Shown here in pieces: positions 39,942 to 44,778 of a stretch of 44,778 bases of DNA (positions within the stretch are counted from its first letter, which is position 1; each line of letters begins with the position of its first letter). The DNA lies in contig JAUYGY010000047.1 in the NCBI GenBank assembly GCA_030690315.1, forward strand, positions 1 through 44,778, read 5' to 3'. Source of the stretch: Aequorivita sp. (GTDB taxonomy: Bacteria > Bacteroidota > Bacteroidia > Flavobacteriales > Flavobacteriaceae). Position numbers and translations under genes: made by a program. The notes under the pieces were generated by a model. That model was not told the origin of the DNA. It worked only from the letters and a program-made list of their open reading frames with translations, and did not search any database.

Positions 39942-41327
39942 GTGCTATTGTTAAAAAAAATACTTCTTCTTTTATTGGTTGCCGCTCTATTTTCTTGTAA
40001 AAACAAGGAAGAAAATGTTGTGAAATCAACTTATATAGGCGGCCAAATAATAAATCCAACTGTTGATTATATTATATTTTTCAAAGGAAACGATGTTTTA
40101 GACACCATAAAACTGGATGCCAATAATTTCTTTCATTTCCGAACAGATAAATTAAAGTCGGGACTTTATTCCTTAAAGCACAATGAAAACCAGGTTTTCT
40201 TCATTGAACCGGGCGACAGTTTATTAATGCACATAAACACAATAGATTTTGACGAGTCGCTTGCCTATTCCGGAAAAGGCGGGGAACAAAACAACCTTTT
40301 GATGGATCTGTACCTGAAAAATGAAGCCGAGAACCAAATTTTACCAACATGGTATGGGCTTTCATCTAAAGAATTTGATCGCAAAATTGATTCGTTAAAG
40401 GAAATTAAAGACACTGAATACGAGGAATTTCTTGAAGCAAATGAAGTTTCAGATGCGTTCAAAAATGTTGCAGTTTCAAATATATTGTACGACTATTATG
40501 CCAAAAAGGAGATGTATGCTGCCGCTAACAGAAGCAATCCAGATAAATTTGACGAACAATTTTTTGATTATCGGAAGAATATAAATTTTGGCATGAATGA
40601 GCTTAAATTTTATTATCCCTATTATCGTTTTATGAATCGGTACTTTGAAAATATGGCCTGTTCAAAATTCAATAAAAAAAATCCTGTAGATCGTTATTCA
40701 TTTGAATATAACTATCGAAAATTACAGTTGATAGATAGTGTTGTAACTTCAGATTCAATAAAAAATACACTTTTGCGAAATAATGCGATGTATTATTTTG
40801 TAAACGCCAAAAATTCAGAGGAAGAACGAAAGTTTTTTGAGATGTACTCAAAAATGAACACCGATGAAAAAAATCTTGAGGAAGTGAGCAAAATGTTCAA
40901 CGCTTCGGTAAAGCTTACCGCCGGGAATACAATGCCTAATATTCTATTAGTAAATACCGACAATGTTGTAAAGGATTTACAGACCCTTATTACCCAACCT
41001 ACGGTACTTTTCTTTTGGTCTTCCCAATCTGCAACCCAAATCCACAATCGCGTGGCTGAATTGAAATCGAAATATCCAGAATATAAATTTTTTGGTATAA
41101 ATACCGACTCCCATTTTAAGAAATGGCGCGAGACGGTAAATAAAGCTGGATATAATTCTATTTCGGAATTTCAGTTAGAAAATAGGACCGATGCCGAAAA
41201 GAAGCTTATTTTGAATTCAATGAATACGGTTTTTATTGTGGACAAAAATGCCGTAATTCTTGAAGGAAAAACAAATATGTTCAACACCAATTTTGAAGAA
41301 CTGCTTCTGGGGTATTTAAACAAATAA
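39942..41327 (+). CDS. Lipoprotein with C-terminal thioredoxin fold lacking the CxxC
   Basis: 461 residues. The start is GTG (39942) or TTG (39948); no ATG fits before the signal peptide. Lipobox C19 (AALFSC). An N-terminal beta domain (about 25-120, DUF4369-like: GGQIINPTVDYIIFFKGND, FIEPGDSLLMHI) is followed by a helical middle and a thioredoxin-like domain (about 325-461: TVLFFWSSQSATQ, KFFGINTDSHFKKWRETV, MNTVFIVDKNAVILEG). Where TlpA/ResA-type proteins have W-C-x-x-C, this has S363 and Q366, so it cannot be a thiol oxidoreductase at that site. Transcribed away from the ABC-F gene. Confidence 0.82.
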   Translation: MLLLKKILLLLLVAALFSCKNKEENVVKSTYIGGQIINPTVDYIIFFKGNDVLDTIKLDANNFFHFRTDKLKSGLYSLKHNENQVFFIEPGDSLLMHINTIDFDESLAYSGKGGEQNNLLMDLYLKNEAENQILPTWYGLSSKEFDRKIDSLKEIKDTEYEEFLEANEVSDAFKNVAVSNILYDYYAKKEMYAAANRSNPDKFDEQFFDYRKNINFGMNELKFYYPYYRFMNRYFENMACSKFNKKNPVDRYSFEYNYRKLQLIDSVVTSDSIKNTLLRNNAMYYFVNAKNSEEERKFFEMYSKMNTDEKNLEEVSKMFNASVKLTAGNTMPNILLVNTDNVVKDLQTLITQPTVLFFWSSQSATQIHNRVAELKSKYPEYKFFGINTDSHFKKWRETVNKAGYNSISEFQLENRTDAEKKLILNSMNTVFIVDKNAVILEGKTNMFNTNFEELLLGYLNK

Positions 41328-41369
41328 CTTTTCGATTCCGCTGTATGTCTGCACGGAACGCAAGCAAAA

Positions 41370-42023
41370 TTAATTGCCTTTTTTATAATCTTCCAAAAAC
41401 TGCTTCAAACCACTATCGGTCAACGGGTGCTTCAACAACCCTTCAATGGATGAAAGTGGACCGGTCATAACGTCTGCCCCAATTTTTGCACAATTTATAA
41501 CGTGCATAGTGTGACGGATGGAAGCTGCAAGAATTTTTGTTTCGAAACCGTAGTTGTCATAAATCAGGCGGATGTCTGCAATCAGCTCGAGTCCGTCTGT
41601 TGAAATATCATCCAATCTTCCGATGAATGGAGAAACGTAAGTTGCACCGGCTTTTGCTGCCAATAATGCCTGTCCAGCTGAAAAGACCAACGTACAATTG
41701 GTACGGATGCCGTGATCTGTGAAATATTTTATTGCTTTTATTCCCTCTTTTATCATCGGTACTTTTACCACTATTTGTGGGTGAAGCTCGGCAAGTTCCT
41801 CGCCTTCTTTTACCATTCCTTCAAAATCGGTTGCAATCACTTCTGCGGAAACATCGCCATCCACAATGTTGCAGATGTCTACATAATGTTTCAAAATATT
41901 GTTTTTGCCTTTTATTCCCTCTTTCGCCATCAACGATGGATTGGTGGTTACGCCATCAAGCACACCCAAATCTTGGGCTTCGCGGATTTGGTCAAGGTTT
42001 GCGGTATCTATAAAGAATTTCAT
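41370..42023 (-). CDS. Transaldolase / fructose-6-phosphate aldolase family
   Basis: 217 residues, the short (type 3B) transaldolase form: [13 protein letters not shown] start, DGVTTNPSL, Schiff-base K87 in [39 protein letters not shown] in parts, and SIRHTMHV. The family covers true transaldolases of the pentose phosphate pathway and fructose-6-phosphate aldolases; flavobacterial members are normally annotated fsa/tal. Monocistronic with a perfect -7 box (TATTTTTG, 42049-42056). Confidence 0.94.
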   Translation of the reverse strand: MKFFIDTANLDQIREAQDLGVLDGVTTNPSLMAKEGIKGKNNILKHYVDICNIVDGDVSAEVIATDFEGMVKEGEELAELHPQIVVKVPMIKEGIKAIKYFTDHGIRTNCTLVFSAGQALLAAKAGATYVSPFIGRLDDISTDGLELIADIRLIYDNYGFETKILAASIRHTMHVINCAKIGADVMTGPLSSIEGLLKHPLTDSGLKQFLEDYKKGN

Positions 42024-42048
42024 AGGTATTGTTTGAGATTTATTGTTG

Positions 42049-42056
42049 CAAAAATA
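42049..42056 (-). promoter_or_regulatory. -7 promoter element of the transaldolase gene
   Basis: TATTTTTG on the minus strand matches TAnnTTTG, 25 bases before the ATG at 42023. Confidence 0.6.
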
Positions 42057-42174
42057 GGGAAGAAAATTTCGATTGTATTGGGTTGTTTATAAAGATTGAT
42101 AAGTTGGTATTAACTTTTGATTTCTAAATAAAATATGAATTTTTTAGTCTTAAAGCAGTGAAAATCTTAAGAAA

Positions 42175-42215
42175 ATTTGATTTAATTCATTCTATCTCTA
42201 TTCTTTAAATCAAAT
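42175..42215. repeat. AT-only inverted repeat downstream of the small membrane protein gene
   Basis: Perfect 11-bp arms ATTTGATTTAA (42175-42185) and TTAAATCAAAT (42205-42215), loop 19 bases, beginning 30 bases after the stop of the gene at 42245. It may act as a weak terminator; there is no GC core. The rest of 42057-42244 holds nothing I can identify. Confidence 0.4.
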
Positions 42216-42244
42216 CTATAGTGGAGTTATATTTCTTATATAAT

Positions 42245-42613
42245 TTAATCCATTCTTTTAAGATAAAAATATGTTATACCTATTACAATACCAGGAAGTA
42301 TGATTGCCATAATATTCCAAACATCCATTGTTAATAATACTATTTGGTTTAAACCTACAAATCCAGTATATAAGTAAGCAGCCCATTTTTTCATTTGCCA
42401 TAATCCAATCATGCAAATTAATCCCACAATAGCCGAGAAGCCTAAGTATGGTGGATACCAGCTTCCAATAATTGATGCTTTATCTGAAAAAATAAGTGGA
42501 ATAGTGAAGATGGCTCCAATAAATCCTAATATGCAAATTATGGTGATTGCTATAGGCCTCTTTATTATTTCAAAATTTTCAAATACTTCTTCATTTGTTT
42601 TATTATTTTCCAT
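42245..42613 (-). CDS. Unknown small membrane protein
   Basis: 122 residues, hydrophilic first 18 (MENNKTNEEVFENFEI) and then four membrane segments (about 20-42, 55-72, 78-98, 100-117) with short loops (SDKASIIGSWYPPYLG, MKKWAAYLY). No family recognised; the build is that of small integral proteins such as DoxX- or DUF-type four-helix proteins. Strikingly AT-rich compared with the transaldolase and SDR genes on either side and without a visible -7 box, which may mean recent acquisition. Confidence 0.65.
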   Translation of the reverse strand: MENNKTNEEVFENFEIIKRPIAITIICILGFIGAIFTIPLIFSDKASIIGSWYPPYLGFSAIVGLICMIGLWQMKKWAAYLYTGFVGLNQIVLLTMDVWNIMAIILPGIVIGITYFYLKRMD

Positions 42614-42761
42614 ATCTCTATTATTTACTTTAATTAATTATGGGTTTTTTTCAAATTCACAATTCTTTATTTAAATAAATTTTTATCTATTTCTGCGTTG
42701 ATTTTCGCATGGCAACGATTAAAATTGAATATCAATCTATTAAATTGTTTTTTCAAAAAAC

Positions 42762-43568
42762 CTACTTCAACCCATAATGCTTCAAAAGCATCCGTTCATA
42801 AACCTTATCCGGTAAAATACGTTTCAACACAATAGAGAATTTCTGTAAAGAAGAACCCACTTTATAGTGGATTCGCGGGTTTTGAGTTTCAATAATCTTA
42901 TGTACCGCCTTTGCCATTTCCAATGGGTTGCCTCCATTGGCAACGTGTTCATTCATCATTTTCAGCGTGTTGCCGTAATCTTTTTTATAGGGGGAGTTTT
43001 CCAAAACCGGAGCGTGATAGCGGCCGGAAGCAATATTGGTTGCAAAATCGCCCGGGGCCACGTTGGTCATTTTTATTCCGAATTGCAATGTTTCCATGCG
43101 CATGGCTTCAATAGTGATTTCCAAAGCGGCTTTACTGGCAGAATAAATTCCGCGGTACGGAAGTCCCATATATGCAGCGATGGAAGTAATATTCAAAATA
43201 TGCCCAAAACCTTGTTTGCGCATTTGTGGTAAAACAGCCTTTACAACATTTATAGGACCGTGAAAATTGGTTTGGAAGGCTTTTTTTACTTCACTTTCGG
43301 GTGTTTCTTCAATTGGGCCGGTAATGCCCACGCCGGCATTGTTTATGACAACATCAATTTTATCGGTTTTGCGAAGTATTTCAGCAATAACAGCTTCAAT
43401 AGAAGTTACTTCATTCACGTCCATTTTTAGTAGCGGGAATAACGAATTACGAATATTTTCAGGGTTGCGGCTGGTTCCGAAAACTTGATAGCCACGTTCG
43501 GTAAGATATTCGCCAATGGCTTTCCCAATTCCCGAAGAACCGCCTGTAATGAGTACTGTTTTTGGCAT
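42762..43568 (-). CDS. Short-chain dehydrogenase/reductase
   Basis: 268 residues. Classical SDR: cofactor loop TGGSSGIG (8-15), VINNAGVG, the catalytic ITSIAAYMG Ser and Y-S-A-S-K near 150, then MTNVAPGDFATNI. A residue R in TSRNPENIR after the second strand suggests NADP(H). C-terminal 50 residues are basic and hydrophobic (YKVGSSLQKFSIVLKRILPDK, shown in part: SLQKFSIVLKRILPDK), as in membrane-associated lipid-acting SDRs. The substrate is not known. Single gene. Confidence 0.92.
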   Translation of the reverse strand: MPKTVLITGGSSGIGKAIGEYLTERGYQVFGTSRNPENIRNSLFPLLKMDVNEVTSIEAVIAEILRKTDKIDVVINNAGVGITGPIEETPESEVKKAFQTNFHGPINVVKAVLPQMRKQGFGHILNITSIAAYMGLPYRGIYSASKAALEITIEAMRMETLQFGIKMTNVAPGDFATNIASGRYHAPVLENSPYKKDYGNTLKMMNEHVANGGNPLEMAKAVHKIIETQNPRIHYKVGSSLQKFSIVLKRILPDKVYERMLLKHYGLK

Positions 43569-43639
43569 AAATGGTTGTTGAAAAACAAAGGTGCGCTTCT
43601 GTGGTCAGTTTTCCAAATAGTTTTTTGAAAAAGAGGAAA

Positions 43640-43667
43640 GAATAAAGAGAAAAGAATAAAGATGTAA
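43640..43667. repeat. 14-bp array (GAATAAAGAGAAAA)
   Basis: Two units of period 14 in the gene-free stretch 43569-43809, which otherwise holds the heptamer array at 43718 and the palindrome at 43761. Confidence 0.45.
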
Positions 43668-43717
43668 GATTAATAGGAAATTCTGCGATCCTGATTTCTT
43701 GTAATTTTGGAGGACTT

Positions 43718-43759
43718 GAAACGCGAAACGCGAAACTTGAAACGTGAAACGTGAAACTT
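43718..43759. repeat. Heptamer tandem array (GAAACGT type), six units
   Basis: Six exact 7-bp steps of consensus GAAACnn, the inverse of the GTTTC family at 219, 5403 and 7936. It abuts the 52-bp palindrome. Confidence 0.85.
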
Positions 43760-43760
43760 T

Positions 43761-43812
43761 GCCATTTTTTGTTCCCGCTCCCGAAGTTTCGGGATCGGGA
43801 ACAAAAAATGGC
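43761..43812. repeat. 52-bp perfect-armed palindrome downstream of the SRP RNA
   Basis: Arms GCCATTTTTTGTTCCCG (43761-43777) and its exact complement (43796-43812), with an inner TCCCGAA/TTCGGGA pair. The right arm overlaps the last three bases of the SRP RNA and supplies its T6 tract. Confidence 0.85.
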
Positions 43813-43903
43813 AAGCTACCTACATCACACCGCTACGACCATATACCTTTGCTGCGTTCCCGCCCTGGAGGATTCAACAGGAGCTGGTTGTGTAGGACTT
43901 GCC
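43810..43903 (-). ncRNA. ffs: Signal recognition particle RNA, small bacterial type (4.5S)
   Basis: Minus-strand RNA of about 94 nt. The 5' GGCAAG (43903-43898) pairs with the 3' CUUGCC (43815-43810), and UCCUACAC continues the stem with GUGUGAUGUAGG. The apical part holds CAGGGCGGGAACGCAGCAAA, the conserved SRP helix-8 core with an internal loop and a GGAA-type tetraloop. A perfect -7 box (TATCTTTG, 43908-43915) ends four bases before the predicted 5' end, and a run of six T follows the 3' end, so the RNA stem itself works as the terminator stem. It binds Ffh and FtsY for cotranslational targeting. Confidence 0.92.
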
Positions 43904-43907
43904 GCTG

Positions 43908-43915
43908 CAAAGATA
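43908..43915 (-). promoter_or_regulatory. -7 promoter element of the SRP RNA gene
   Basis: TATCTTTG on the minus strand is an exact TAnnTTTG match; with the usual spacing it places the transcript start at about 43903, the first base of the SRP stem. Confidence 0.75.
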
Positions 43916-43964
43916 AGGCTTTTTGAAGTATTTGCAAGTATTTTCACATTTCAATTATAATAAA

Positions 43965-43980
43965 TACCTTGCGGGAAATT
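43965..43980 (+). promoter_or_regulatory. Upstream motif TACCTTGCGGGAAATT shared with the T9SS gene at 27422
   Basis: 15 of 16 bases match the motif at 27429-27444 (minus). It ends 11 bases before the ATG at 43992. Confidence 0.35.
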
Positions 43981-43991
43981 TACTATAAGCT

Positions 43992-44778
43992 ATGAAAATT
44001 TATAACGTTTTAGCTCCTACCCTTTTAGTGCTTTTACTGGCTGGCTGTGGAAATAATTCCGAAGAAAAAAAAGATAACTTTTCACTGGAAATAAAGAATC
44101 CGAAGAAAACTTACACCCCCGAAGATGCGCTGACCGTTTCTTTGATCAATAAAAAAAATATTGAAACCGATTCCATTGTTTATTTCTTGAACGATAACAA
44201 AATTGAAATTTCAGGAAACACTATTTCCCTTTCGGGGAAAAAACTCGGCGAAAAAACGGTATCTGCCAAAATATACAGTGATGGCGATGAATTTGAAGCT
44301 TCACAAAATATTACGATTCTTTCTTCCATAAAACCGAAACTTTATACCTATAAAATTCTTGAAACCTATCCGCACGACATAAAATCCTATACACAGGGAT
44401 TGGAGTTTGAGAATGACACTTTATATGAAAGTACCGGCCAATACAAGGAATCTACCCTTCGGAAAACAGATTATAAAACTGGCGAGGTTTTCAAAATGGT
44501 GAAACTTGCCGATCCGTATTTTGGGGAAGGGCTTACCATTCTCAACAACAAAATCTACCAACTTACTTGGCGCGAGAACACTGGTTTTATTTATAACCTA
44601 AAAACAATGGAACAAACCGGAACCTTTGTTTACGGGAAAAGCCGCGAAGGTTGGGGTCTCTGCCACGACGCCGATAACAATATTTACAAAAGCGATGGTA
44701 CGGATAGAATTTGGACCCTAAATTCAAACACACTGGCTGAAAAGGATTACATCGAAATTTTCACGAACACCAGTAAAA
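43992..44778 (+). CDS. Glutaminyl-peptide cyclotransferase (glutamine cyclotransferase) lipoprotein, 3' end beyond window
   Basis: 262 codons to the window edge without a stop. Signal peptide with lipobox LLAGC (C19), an Ig-like beta domain (about 30-110), then the beta-propeller of the plant-type glutamine cyclotransferase family: YPHDIKSYTQGLEFENDTLYESTGQY (in part), DPYFGEGLTILNNKIYQLTW, SREGWGLCHDADNNIYKSDG. The enzyme turns N-terminal Gln into pyroglutamate; many T9SS cargo proteins in Bacteroidetes receive an N-terminal pyroglutamate after signal cleavage before Gln (four proteins here are cleaved before Gln: QIIE, QQWN, QIIV, QIDF). Divergent from the SRP RNA gene. Confidence 0.93.
   Translation, partial: MKIYNVLAPTLLVLLLAGCGNNSEEKKDNFSLEIKNPKKTYTPEDALTVSLINKKNIETDSIVYFLNDNKIEISGNTISLSGKKLGEKTVSAKIYSDGDEFEASQNITILSSIKPKLYTYKILETYPHDIKSYTQGLEFENDTLYESTGQYKESTLRKTDYKTGEVFKMVKLADPYFGEGLTILNNKIYQLTWRENTGFIYNLKTMEQTGTFVYGKSREGWGLCHDADNNIYKSDGTDRIWTLNSNTLAEKDYIEIFTNTSK

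Noticed and set aside
43605..43814. 69-residue minus-strand ORF
   Set aside because: It covers the palindrome and the heptamer array downstream of the SRP RNA; the peptide is repeat-derived (VSRFTFQVSRF).

Overview
The window comes from a member of the Bacteroidota, most likely family Flavobacteriaceae. The reasons are four secreted proteins with C-terminal type IX secretion (T9SS) sorting domains carrying a YPNP motif, the gliding lipoprotein GldI, many promoters of the Bacteroidetes -7 type (TAnnTTTG), A-rich leaders instead of Shine-Dalgarno sequences, and flavobacterial gene neighbourhoods. The genus cannot be fixed from sequence alone (Aequorivita-like is only a guess). Most of the window is ordinary chromosomal core, without phage, CRISPR, rRNA or tRNA genes.

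Layout. 1-66 is the start of a CDS leaving the window. 324-3282 (minus) holds an orphan antitoxin-like gene and two T9SS cargo genes. 3344-7902 (minus) is a tightly overlapping operon udk - divIC/ftsB-like - mutA - mutB. 8139-8771 (plus) is a WbqC-family gene. 8883-13699 (minus) is one operon: small membrane protein, mutL, two rhomboids, an EEP-family hydrolase. 13831-15095 (minus) is a TPR membrane protein plus ribH. 15339-17887 (plus) has recF, a lipoprotein, a DciA/DUF721 gene and a ParE-type toxin-antitoxin pair. ndk (minus) faces it. 18552-21232 (plus) is nrnA-like - gldI - cyclophilin/FKBP fusion. pepD and a DUF3810 gene diverge at about 22.9 kb. 24186-27422 (minus) holds a lipoprotein and a five-module T9SS protein. 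27516-27695 is the relic of an outer-membrane protein gene. 27710-35408 (plus) has a SpoU methyltransferase, a four-helix-bundle gene, an M48 protease, a T9SS FG-GAP protein, an MFS transporter and pheT. 35485-36742 holds two fasciclin genes, 36899-38161 an unknown membrane protein and two DUF2007 genes, then a YbiT-like ABC-F gene, a thioredoxin-fold lipoprotein, a transaldolase, a small membrane protein and an SDR. 43810-43903 (minus) is the SRP RNA gene, and a glutaminyl cyclotransferase gene runs off the right edge.

Two repeat layers are the most unusual content. (1) About fifteen intergenic sites carry short degenerate tandem arrays, nearly all with a period of 7 or 14 bp but each built from its own word; some occur as inverted pairs, and one such inverted pair encloses a four-helix-bundle gene of the 23S-intervening-sequence protein family (28554-29029), which looks like a small cassette. 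(2) A palindromic element with core TGAGCGGAGCCGAA lies in frame inside four conserved genes (mutB, mutA, mutL, trmH/spoU), mostly in linkers. Both layers meet in the N-terminal linker of MutB, where about 50 residues are encoded by repeat DNA.
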